NCBI GenBank assembly: GCA_963724405.1 | Contig: CAVRUQ010000012.1 | Coordinates: forward strand, 496,001-560,000 | DNA length: 64,000 nucleotides | DNA from: CAVQBJ01 sp963724405 | GTDB lineage: Bacteria; Actinomycetota; Thermoleophilia; Solirubrobacterales; Solirubrobacteraceae | Direction of reading: 5' to 3' | Part shown: one piece after another, positions 56,968-64,000 of the stretch | How the letters are laid out: the number at the start of each line of letters is the position of its first letter | Numbering within the stretch: the first letter of the stretch is position 1 | Position numbers and translations under genes: made by a program | The notes under the pieces: model-generated | The model's input: the letters and a program-made list of their open reading frames with translations, nothing else | Database searches by the model: none | Told to the model about the DNA's origin: nothing

Positions 56968-57426
56968 ATGCATCGAACCCGACAACGTCGTCGCCTTGCG
57001 CCTCTCGCCTACCCCGTCGTGGCGGCGGCCTGCGTCGTGCTCGCGGCGTGCGGCAGCTCGTCCAGCACCGCCTCGAACACGACCGCGACCAGCGCGCAGG
57101 CCACGACGACCGCCCAGGCCACCAGCGCACAGTCCACGACCGCCCAGGTGTCCTCGAAGACGCCCGCTGTCTCAGGCACCAGAAGCACGGCGACGACGCG
57201 GACCACCGCGACGGCCACGTCGGTCACGTCCACGCCGACCTTCAAGTCCGCGCACGCGGCGCTCGCACGCTACGCGGCCTGCATGCGCGCGCACGGCGTG
57301 AACCTGCCGCCACCGAAGACAGGGGGCAGCGGGCCGATCTTCGACCTCAGCGGCGTGAACGTACGGAGCGCCGCGTTCCAGACGGCAGCCATGCACTGCC
57401 GTCAGCTGCTCGTCGGCGCCCTCTGA
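56968..57426 (+). CDS. Lipoprotein with a conserved C-terminal YAACMRAHG domain
   Basis: A 152-residue lipid-anchored protein. The signal ends in the lipobox LAAC at Cys28. A Thr/Ala/Ser-rich spacer (30-90) precedes a small domain with RYAACMRAHGVNLPPP and a final HCRQLL, whose two Cys may pair. I recall many such proteins in Solirubrobacterales-like genomes, all without known function. The ATG lies 11 nt after TACGAT (56951-56956). Confidence 0.82.
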   Translation: MHRTRQRRRLAPLAYPVVAAACVVLAACGSSSSTASNTTATSAQATTTAQATSAQSTTAQVSSKTPAVSGTRSTATTRTTATATSVTSTPTFKSAHAALARYAACMRAHGVNLPPPKTGGSGPIFDLSGVNVRSAAFQTAAMHCRQLLVGAL

Positions 57427-57497
57427 CGCGCACGTCGGATCGTCGGCGAGGGGCGGCCCTTGCCATCCGGGCGCCAAGGCGCGAGTATGCAACGGCG

Positions 57498-57845
57498 TTG
57501 AGCGCGTCGAGTTCACCCGAGTCCCAGCCAGCGCCCCGCCGCGGCCGCAAGCGGCGGCGGGCGGTCATGATCGGGGTCGCGGGCGTCCTGGGCGAGACGG
57601 TCGCGCTGCGGCTGCGCGGCTATGGGTTCGGCCGGAGCGTGGTCGTGCGCTGCCAGCAGGGGCACCTGTTCACGACGATCTGGATACCGGGAGCGTCCGT
57701 CAAGTCGCTGCGCTTCGGGTTGTGGCGATTTCAGTACTGCCCGGTCGGCCGCCACTGGTCGATCGTCACACCGGTCAGGGAATCCGAGCTGAGCAGGAAG
57801 CAGCGACGCGTCGCGCACGAGCAGAAGGACATTCGGATCCCCTGA
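57498..57845 (+). CDS. Hypothetical basic protein, 115 residues
   Basis: Function unknown. A basic N-terminus (RRGRKRRRAV, about 15-24) precedes a compact domain with SVVVRCQQGHLFTTIWIPG and RFQYCPVGRHWSIVTPV, which hold two Cys and two His that could bind zinc. The C-terminal tail is charged. A TTG at 57498 with a TATGCA box 6 nt upstream is preferred; the ATG at 57567 inside the frame is the alternative and keeps the whole conserved-looking part. Confidence 0.65.
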   Translation: MSASSSPESQPAPRRGRKRRRAVMIGVAGVLGETVALRLRGYGFGRSVVVRCQQGHLFTTIWIPGASVKSLRFGLWRFQYCPVGRHWSIVTPVRESELSRKQRRVAHEQKDIRIP

Positions 57846-57902
57846 GCCTCGGTGCCGCCTCCAGGCAGCCGGCGGTCCGCCGGCCGCCTGAGCGATGTCC
57901 GG

Positions 57903-58505
57903 TTACCCGCGCAGGCCCAGACCCGGCCCGGCGCCGGAGGTCCGTGTGAGGAGGGAGTCGATTCGGCTCGAGAGCGCGGCCAGGCGCTGCTGCTCCTGCG
58001 CGCTGGTGATCCGTCCGCTCGACACGGCGCTGTCGAGCCGCGCCCTCACGGCGGCGATCACTGCCGCCTTCAGCCCGGCGACCGACTTGCCGGGCGTGGA
58101 GCCCGCGATCTCGGCCAGAGACTTGCCCGAGCGCAGGTCGCCGCGCAGCGCCGTCTCGGTGACCCCGAGATATTGCGCGGCGGCGGTGACACCGGCACGG
58201 AGGGCGCCGCCGCCGAAGCGGTGAGCGAGGACCGGCAGGCCATTGCCCTGCTGGACTCGCTGCTCGAGCGCCTGCGCCTGCGCCGGCGTGAGCCGGCCCG
58301 CGGCGACGGCCGCGTTGATCCGATCGACCGCCGCTGCCTTCATCGCGGCGGTGAGCGCGCTGGGCGAGACGTTCAGCCGCGCGGCGACGTCGTCCACGTA
58401 CGCCGTGCGGCCCGAGCCGCCGGACAGCTGCGTGGCGGCCATCGCGCCGCCGGCCCCACCGAGCACGACCAGGCCGGTCGCGGCGACGACGAGCTTCCTG
58501 TTCAC
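57903..58505 (-). CDS. Secreted helical repeat protein, 200 residues
   Basis: A protein with a signal peptide (about 1-25, NRKLVVAATGLVVLGGAGGAMAA) and an exported helical domain. Two to three related helical units can be seen (VAARLNVSPSALTAAMKAA, AAQYLGVTETALRGDLRSG), alternating with Ala/Gln-rich helices. Function unknown. The GTG at 58505 is chosen because GAGGT lies at good spacing; longer starts upstream have no such signal. The next gene is divergent. Confidence 0.78.
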   Translation of the reverse strand: MNRKLVVAATGLVVLGGAGGAMAATQLSGGSGRTAYVDDVAARLNVSPSALTAAMKAAAVDRINAAVAAGRLTPAQAQALEQRVQQGNGLPVLAHRFGGGALRAGVTAAAQYLGVTETALRGDLRSGKSLAEIAGSTPGKSVAGLKAAVIAAVRARLDSAVSSGRITSAQEQQRLAALSSRIDSLLTRTSGAGPGLGLRG

Positions 58506-58650
58506 AAATGACCTCACGGTTAGCGTCCTCCGATACGGGGTTGGACGACGAAGTGAAATGGCCGGCGCTGAGCGGAGGGTCAAGCCGGCCTAACCACGAG
58601 ATAAGACCCGCCGTGTTCAGCGGCAATCGTCTACGGTGCCAACGTCCACC

Positions 58651-60942
58651 GTGCCGAGCCAGCATTCGCGTCCGCTTCAGTGGCTGCGAACCCGTGATCC
58701 CGGGCTCGCCGCGCTTCGACGTGCGGCGCGGACCGCGATCGTCATGCCGGCGATGTTCGCTGTCGGCGACAAGGTCATCGCCAACGCGACCGTCGCGACC
58801 TTCGCGGCGTTCGGCTCGTTCGCCATGCTGCTGCTCGTCGACTTCGGGGGCCCGCTGAGCGACCGCCTGCGGGCCCAGGCGCTTCTGGCGCTCGCCTGCG
58901 GCGTGCTCGTGAGTCTCGCCACCGTCGTCTCGCGCTCGACGGTGCTGGCGGCGGTGACGATGGCGCTCGTCGCATTCGGCGTGTTGTTCGCGGGCGTCGC
59001 CAGCTCCACGCTGGCCGCCGCGACGACGGCGCTGCTGCTGTCCTTCATCCTGCCGGTATCGCTCGCCGCACCGATCTCCTCGATCCCCGACCGGCTCGCC
59101 GGCTGGGGCATGGCCGGCGGCGCGTCGCTGATCGCGATCGCGCTGCTTTGGCCCGCGCCCGCCCGCGAGCCGCTGCGCGACCGGGCGATCGCGGCCTGCC
59201 GGGCGCTGGCCGCGCGCCTGCGTGCGGACGTCCACTACGTCCTCGGCGATGGAGCCGAGGACGTGGTGACTGACCACCGGGCGAAGGTCGCCCTCGCGGA
59301 CGAGGCGGTCGCGGACCTGCAGCGAAGCTTCTTCGCCACTCCGCAACGACCGGCCGGGCTGAGCACGGCCACTCGCATGGTCGTGCGGCTCGTCGACGAG
59401 CTCCGCTGGCTGAACACGATCATCGTCCGATCGATGCCCAGGCCGTCGGGACTCGCCATCAACCCGGCGGTGTGCCGCGTGCGCGCGGCCGCCGCCGCGG
59501 TCCTCGAGCGGAGCGCCGATCTGATGGACAGGCCGGGGGACGCGCCCGCCGCACTGCGCGACTCGGTGGCCGAGCTGCAGGCTGCGCTTGCCGAGGTCGA
59601 ACGCACCGCGACCGAGCGGCTGCCGCCCGTCGGCCCGCGACCGATGCTCGCGCAGGAGCGGATCGACGGGTTCATCACGTCACTCGATCCGAGCTTCCGC
59701 GCCCAGGAGCTCAGCTTCGCCGCTTCGCAGGTCGCCCGCAATGTGGACCTGGCCGCGGCGGCCGCGCGCCGCACCTGGGCGCAGCGGCTCCTCGGACGCC
59801 CTCCGGAGGGCGTCCCCGGGTCGCTGTCCGCCGTGCAGGAGCGCGCCGGAGCCCGCGTCACGCGCCAGTCGGTCTGGCTGCACAACAGCGTGCGTGGCGC
59901 CGTCGCGCTCGGACTCGCGGTCCTGGTCGCGAAGCTGACCGGCGTGCAGCACGCGTTCTGGGTCGTGTTCGGCACGCTCTCGGTGCTGCGCTCCAACGCG
60001 CTGAGCACGGGCCAGAACGTGCTGCGCGGACTCGTCGGCACCGCGGCGGGGTTCGTCGTCGGCGCGCTGCTCGTCACGCTCATCGGCACCGATACGACGG
60101 TGCTGTGGGTGCTGCTCCCCGTCGCGGTGCTGCTCGCCGGGCTCGCTCCGGCGGCCGTGTCCTTCGCCGCCGGTCAGGCGGCGTTCACGATCACCCTGTT
60201 CATCCTCTTCAACATCCTCGAGCCCGCCGGCTGGAGGATCGGGCTCGTCCGCATAGAGGACGTCGTGCTCGGCAGCGCGGTGAGCCTCGCAGTCGGCCTC
60301 CTGTTCTGGCCGCGCGGCGCGGCCGCGGCGCTCGGCGACGCGCTGGCGGAGGCGTACGTGGACGGCGTCCGGTATCTGGCCCGCGCGGTCGAGTTCGGGA
60401 TGGGGGAGTGTGACGAGAGCATCCCGTCGCGCCCGGCGCCGACCGACGATGCGATGCGCGCGGCGGCAGCGGCCAGCCGGCTCGACGACACGTTCCGCGG
60501 CTACCTGGCCGAGCGGGGCAGCAAGGCGATTCCGCTGGCCGAGGTGACCGGCCTCGTGACCGGCGTCTCGGGCCTGCGCCTGGCGGGCGACGCGGTGCTC
60601 GATCTGTGGCGACGCAACGAGGGTGCCGGCGGCGATCGCGCGGCCGCCCGGCAGGAACTGCTTGCTCGCGCCGCGCTGATGGTCGACTGGTACGAGCACT
60701 TCGCGGCCAGCCTCACCGGCCACGGCGACGTACCCGAGCCGCTCACGCCGGACGCGTTCGGTGACGGCCAGCTCGTCGCCGCGGTCAGCCGCGACCTGCG
60801 CGGTGAGGCCGGGCGGGCGACGGACGCCGCCGCGCGCATGCTCTGGACCGGCGATCACCTGGACGCCGCCCGGCGTCTGCAGGACACGCTCGTCCCGCCG
60901 GCGCGAGAGGCACGGGCCGAGCATGCGCTCGCGCCGGGGTAG
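58651..60942 (+). CDS. FUSC-family membrane transporter
   Basis: A 763-residue protein with two hydrophobic bundles, about 30-165 and 415-560, separated and followed by long cytosolic helical regions. The layout and the second-bundle motif HAFWVVFGTLSVLRSNALSTGQ match the fusaric acid resistance (FUSC) family, which exports aromatic acids or related compounds. The GTG at 58651 is chosen because TACGGT (58632-58637) lies 13 nt upstream; the earlier GTG at 58636 overlaps that box. It is divergent from a secreted helical protein. Confidence 0.85.
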   Translation: MPSQHSRPLQWLRTRDPGLAALRRAARTAIVMPAMFAVGDKVIANATVATFAAFGSFAMLLLVDFGGPLSDRLRAQALLALACGVLVSLATVVSRSTVLAAVTMALVAFGVLFAGVASSTLAAATTALLLSFILPVSLAAPISSIPDRLAGWGMAGGASLIAIALLWPAPAREPLRDRAIAACRALAARLRADVHYVLGDGAEDVVTDHRAKVALADEAVADLQRSFFATPQRPAGLSTATRMVVRLVDELRWLNTIIVRSMPRPSGLAINPAVCRVRAAAAAVLERSADLMDRPGDAPAALRDSVAELQAALAEVERTATERLPPVGPRPMLAQERIDGFITSLDPSFRAQELSFAASQVARNVDLAAAAARRTWAQRLLGRPPEGVPGSLSAVQERAGARVTRQSVWLHNSVRGAVALGLAVLVAKLTGVQHAFWVVFGTLSVLRSNALSTGQNVLRGLVGTAAGFVVGALLVTLIGTDTTVLWVLLPVAVLLAGLAPAAVSFAAGQAAFTITLFILFNILEPAGWRIGLVRIEDVVLGSAVSLAVGLLFWPRGAAAALGDALAEAYVDGVRYLARAVEFGMGECDESIPSRPAPTDDAMRAAAAASRLDDTFRGYLAERGSKAIPLAEVTGLVTGVSGLRLAGDAVLDLWRRNEGAGGDRAAARQELLARAALMVDWYEHFAASLTGHGDVPEPLTPDAFGDGQLVAAVSRDLRGEAGRATDAAARMLWTGDHLDAARRLQDTLVPPAREARAEHALAPG

Positions 60943-61369
60943 CGGCGGCGCGCTGGCCGCGTCGTTCAGGGCCGGCCGTCGAGCATCAGGGCCGGACGCG
61001 ACCAGTCAGTTCGTGCTCCCGCGCGACCGCGACCACCGTCCCGGCGACGCGGTCGATCAGGCCCTGTCGCCCCGGAGACCAGAACGCCGGCGCATCGGTG
61101 GCGGCGCTCGCGAGCAGCCTCGGCAACGCCCACGCACACGACGCGAACCGGCTGACGTTCTGTTCGCGGTAGAGCTCGGCCATCGCGCGTTGCTGCGCCT
61201 CGGGTCGCGACGATGCTCGTCTCGCACTCGTCGCACGTCGGGCGCAAGCTCGCGCTGCCGCGCCCTCGCCCGGCGCTCCGCTGGGCCGACGCGCCGGTTG
61301 AGCAGAACCGTGCGCCCTTGCTGCGCTCCGTTGCGGACGATCACCGCGCGAACGCCGACCGGTCCCCCC
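60943..61369. other. Gene-poor stretch with possible decayed coding fragments
   Basis: No intact gene is supported. A minus-strand stretch ending at 60986 reads AELYREQNVSRFASCAW and onward with non-random composition, and a CxxC pair (PTCDECET) lies in another frame nearby. They may be remains of a frameshifted gene. No start, signal or family can be named. The region leads into the recombinase relic. Confidence 0.4.
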
Positions 61370-61864
61370 GTGCTGCGTTTCGGTGAGCTGCTCGCGCTGC
61401 GATGGGAGGACGTCGACATCGCTGCGCGGCGACTGGTCGTCCATCGGGCCGTGTCGGCCGGCGTCGAGGGCCCGACGAAAAGCTGGCAGGCGCGCTTCAT
61501 CCCGCTCGCCGATCCTGCCGCTGATGCGCTGCAGCGGCTGGTCGCTCGCGGCCATTACACGCAGCGCGACGACTACGTGTTCTGCTCGCGGCTGGGGCGG
61601 CGGGTGGATGCCTCGGCGGTGCGGCGGCGCTTCAAGCGTGCTCGCGACGCCGCCGGTCTGCGGCCGCTGCGCTTCCATGCGCTGCGTCACGCCGCGGGGA
61701 GCCTCGTCGCGCGCCACGCGGACGCGCGCTTCGTCCAGGGCTTCCTCGGGAACTCGCGGATCACGACGACGGAGCGCCACATGCACGCGAAGGCGCGTCC
61801 TGAGGATGTGGAGCGCGTGAATCGGGCGTTTGCGTCGAGGTCGGTGACGCCGAGCGCCGGATGA
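61370..61864 (+). pseudogene. Tyrosine recombinase/integrase relic, catalytic Tyr replaced
   Basis: Only the C-terminal catalytic half of a phage-type integrase remains, about 164 codons where a full protein has 300-400. The box I Arg region is in VLRFGELLALRWEDVD, the beta-strand Lys in PTKSW, and box II as HALRHAAGSLV. Near the C-terminus LGNSRITTTERHMH replaces the expected LGHS...RYxH: Asn stands for the box III His and His for the nucleophilic Tyr. Each could arise by a single base change (CAC to AAC and TAC to CAC). No Shine-Dalgarno or N-terminal binding domain is present. It should be inactive. Confidence 0.85.
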
Positions 61865-62211
61865 CCGCCTCGCCACGGTCTTCGCGCCGGCCTGAACGTC
61901 GCGAGCCTGCGCGCGCGGTTTGGGCGGTTGCGATCGTCCGGTGCGACGCCGATCCGACCTGATCCGGGCGCGCGGTTCGTCGCCGAAGCGGTCGCCGGCC
62001 GATCGCCGCGCCGGAGCCGAATGCGATCGTCCGCGACGCGGCCGGTTTCCGCGCCGTACAGGTGGCTCGGCTCGATCGGTGAGGTTGCTCGTCACCGCGT
62101 GAGAGAAGGAGTCCTCGGCGGGCTACAGAGTCTCGTGGGGCGGGAGCATCCTTTCACGGTCTCCCCTGGCAGGGGTCGACGCCGATGCGCAGGGCGCGAG
62201 ATGATTCGGCA
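61865..62211. other. Intergenic stretch after the recombinase relic
   Basis: No gene is supported. A 12-bp direct repeat TGCGATCGTCCG occurs at 61929-61940 and 62022-62033. Short GC-rich frames have shadow-like composition. The 5' part of the DUF1003 transcript probably starts here. Confidence 0.5.
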
Positions 62212-62847
62212 ATGACTACCCACGCCCCAACGGAGCACACCCAGTCCAACGGGCATCCGCCCCCAGCCGGTCCTCTGCACCGGTGGGTCTTGCCGATACC
62301 CATACCGAAGCCGGTCAACCCGGTGCTGGTCAAGCATGCCGAGCAGCGCGCGGACTACGTCCAGAACCGGTGGGCGGATGTGATCACCGGATTCGCCGGT
62401 TCGATGGCATTCGTCTACATCCACATCCTCTGGTTCGGCTGCTGGATCGGGTTCGGCGTCGAGCGGTACCCGTTCGGTCTGCTCACGATGATCGTCTCGC
62501 TGGAGGCGATCTTCCTCTCGACCTTCGTCCTGATCAGCCAGAACCGCGCCGACGCCAAACGGCAGGTCATCGCCGACCAGCAATGGCGCACGGTGCAGGA
62601 GGAGGACGAACAGAACAAGCAGCTGCTCGAGCTCTCACAACAGATCCTCGCGCTCACCAAAGAGGTCCGTGGCTTCGCCGGCCTTGCACAGGACGACCAC
62701 GAGCAGAACCAGCAGCTGCTGGACCTGTCGCGGCGCACCCTGCTGGCCCTGACCGAGGAGGTCCACCACGCCGCCGGAGCCGGTGGGCCTGAGGGCCGCG
62801 GCTCCGGGAGGACCGCCGCCCCGGACCGCAAGGAAGACGACGCATAG
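62212..62847 (+). CDS. DUF1003 family membrane protein
   Basis: A 211-residue protein with two central hydrophobic spans (about 65-82 and 88-108) flanked by charged helices. ADYVQNRWADVITGFAGSMAF leads into the first span, and the ISQNRADAKR stretch after the second is typical of DUF1003. The C-terminal half is a long polar helix with heptad-like Leu (QNKQLLELSQQI, EQNQQLLDLSRR), likely a coiled coil. Function unknown. The ATG at 62212 is inferred; an ATG at 62185 is possible. It sits between a recombinase relic and a nuclease-like gene. Confidence 0.8.
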   Translation: MTTHAPTEHTQSNGHPPPAGPLHRWVLPIPIPKPVNPVLVKHAEQRADYVQNRWADVITGFAGSMAFVYIHILWFGCWIGFGVERYPFGLLTMIVSLEAIFLSTFVLISQNRADAKRQVIADQQWRTVQEEDEQNKQLLELSQQILALTKEVRGFAGLAQDDHEQNQQLLDLSRRTLLALTEEVHHAAGAGGPEGRGSGRTAAPDRKEDDA

Positions 62848-63238
62848 CGCATTAGTGGGCCACGAGGGAGGGGCGACGCCGACGCATTCTTGGGAGCTGG
62901 CTGACGGGCTCGAGACCGAAGAATCCGACATGGCGGAGACGGCCGTGCGCCGGCGCCCCTCGGCCCGCTATGACGGATGGACCCGGATGCTCAGAGCGCC
63001 CGTCGGCCGAAGGTGTAGCGGCGCAAACCGCTCACGAAGGACGTTTTTGCGGCGACGCGGACTTGCGGAATCGCCCGCAGGTAGTCTGCCTTCAGTCGTT
63101 GCAACGCACGATCGCTTCAGCCCGCGACGCCGGCGCCTTTGGTGCGGTCGCCTTGGCGACCAAGGACGCGTCCGCGCAGGCGCTAGCCGCAGCCTTCGAC
63201 TCGCTTGGTCGCCAGCGACATAGGCTATTCGCTTGTAT
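62848..63238. other. Intergenic stretch before the PD-(D/E)XK-like gene
   Basis: No gene is supported. One frame (about 63100-63235) has a helical-looking run starting TIASARDAGAFGAVALATKD, but it has no clear start and runs through the next gene in another frame. GC content falls towards the right end. Confidence 0.45.
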
Positions 63239-64000
63239 ATGGGCTTCTACTCGCACTGGCAACCGTTGGTCGATGAAAACGCTCACACGGCGTTGGCGTT
63301 CGGCTTCTTCCGGCACGCTCCGACCGCGCTGGCACTCAATCCATGGTTGACCAAGGTGCTGGATCGAGAAGTGACAGCGGATACGATCCAGCCTGCGAAC
63401 ATCTGGCCGCCGTACCCGTCGATCGTGGAGGGCTGGACATCGACGGAGCCGGATGTCGTCTTCCGCGCGCATGACGGAGAGCCGCTGACGGTCGTGATCG
63501 AGGCCAAGCCGGGCCACGGACGGCAGAGTCTTGACCAGATCACCCGGGAAGCCGTTGACGTTTCGCGCAACGACGGCTGCGGGCGTGTCGCCTGCGTGAT
63601 GCTGGCTGCCGACCTCGGTCCGCCCATGCCGGTGTGCGAGTGGCGCGATAACGTCCGCAAAGAGCTCGCGGCCCACGGTCTGGGCGATGTGGCCTACGAG
63701 TTGCATTACGCGTCGTGGGCGTCGGTTGGTTCGGCCATACAGCACTGCGGGCGGACCTCGCCGAACTGGGCGCTCTACGCGGAGGACGTCGTGGAACAGC
63801 TTCGGTTGAATGTCCTCATGGGATACGACGGCGCACCCTCGGTTGAGGGATTGGAAGGCGGTCTCACCATGAGAAATGCCGTGGAGCTGTACTACCGCAT
63901 GCTCGAGGCCGGGCGACAGCTCTACCTCGCGGTACATGGGCAAAAGCGCTTCGAGGAGCTGGCGCTGAGGCCGTACTGGGCCAGCCATCGGATCCTCCGT
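63239..64000 (+). CDS. PD-(D/E)XK nuclease-like protein (3' end outside window)
   Basis: The first 254 codons of an unrecognised protein. Residues about 70-90 read TEPDVVF, then a turn, then LTVVIEAKPG: Asp72 and the Glu88-x-Lys90 pair form a PD-(D/E)XK core, and Gln96/Gln100 follow in the next helix as in many such nucleases. The N-terminal 60 residues carry NAHTALAFGFFRHAPTALAL and IWPPYPSIVEGW. The rest is mixed alpha/beta with aromatic-rich parts. Codons are richer in A and T at the third position than in neighbouring genes, which suggests transfer. The ATG at 63239 has no Shine-Dalgarno. Family and role are unknown; restriction, defence or repair are possible. Confidence 0.8.
   Translation, partial: MGFYSHWQPLVDENAHTALAFGFFRHAPTALALNPWLTKVLDREVTADTIQPANIWPPYPSIVEGWTSTEPDVVFRAHDGEPLTVVIEAKPGHGRQSLDQITREAVDVSRNDGCGRVACVMLAADLGPPMPVCEWRDNVRKELAAHGLGDVAYELHYASWASVGSAIQHCGRTSPNWALYAEDVVEQLRLNVLMGYDGAPSVEGLEGGLTMRNAVELYYRMLEAGRQLYLAVHGQKRFEELALRPYWASHRILR

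Noticed and set aside
61929..62033. A 12-bp direct repeat TGCGATCGTCCG as a possible att-site pair
   Set aside because: Too short, only about 80 bp apart, and both copies lie on the same side of the recombinase relic, so they cannot flank an insert.
62783..63223. A 146-codon plus-strand open frame overlapping the end of the DUF1003 gene
   Set aside because: Composition is random-like and Arg-rich, with no start signal; it overlaps a convincing gene in another frame.

Overview
This window is high-GC DNA, apart from roughly the last 1 kb, which looks less GC-rich. The gene content points to a high-GC actinobacterium, most likely of the Thermoleophilia/Solirubrobacterales type. The signs are a fused E2-E1 2-oxoglutarate dehydrogenase, NucS, F420-type oxidoreductases, a DUF3817 protein, secreted proteins with an N-terminal LFIALGGTSYAA motif and a lipoprotein with a YAACMRAHG motif. 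The lineage is inferred from remembered protein families, not from a marker gene. I see no rRNA, tRNA or CRISPR array.

Layout. 1-5.1 kb: aldehyde dehydrogenase (cut by the window edge), a structured 70-bp tandem repeat, cyclophilin, DEAD-box helicase, quinone oxidoreductase and a PfkB kinase. 5.1-16.5 kb: a small membrane protein, dCTP deaminase, citrate synthase, metF with a palindromic promoter, two divergent metallo-beta-lactamase (MBL) genes (one fused to a SnoaL-like domain), pyruvate kinase, an AarF/UbiB kinase and a divergent glyoxalase II-like/glyoxalase I pair. 16.7-23.5 kb: F420-type reductase coupled to a Tat-exported phosphoesterase, LLM oxidoreductase, ketopantoate reductase coupled to a flavin oxidase, NUDIX and DUF3817. 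23.5-28.4 kb: a 1444-residue E2-E1 2-oxoglutarate dehydrogenase with two lipoyl domains, then YjbQ. 28.4-37.2 kb: acetyltransferase, crotonase, NucS, collagen-like secreted protein, TatA, J-domain/TPR protein, EttA, HAD phosphatase and thioesterase. 37.2-46.8 kb: a broken Ig-like repeat gene, M42 peptidase, aconitase, two tandem ferritin-like secreted proteins and a beta-helix protein. 46.9-53.1 kb: a three-gene envelope operon with two giant paralogous membrane proteins. 53.1-60.9 kb: secreted proteins, a Ca2+/H+ antiporter, TetR, MBL, a lipoprotein and a FUSC transporter. 60.9-64 kb: a decayed accessory region with an inactivated tyrosine recombinase, a DUF1003 protein and a PD-(D/E)XK-like protein that runs off the window.

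How the genes work together. Citrate synthase, aconitase, the 2-oxoglutarate dehydrogenase and pyruvate kinase form a core central-carbon set. TatA fits with Tat-type signals on the phosphoesterase and a ferritin-like lipoprotein. The most pervasive regulatory signal is a TANNNT hexamer placed 6-14 nt before the start codon of 28 genes, which implies widespread leaderless transcription and helps choose start codons. Convergent genes are packed with their stop codons overlapping or nearly touching.
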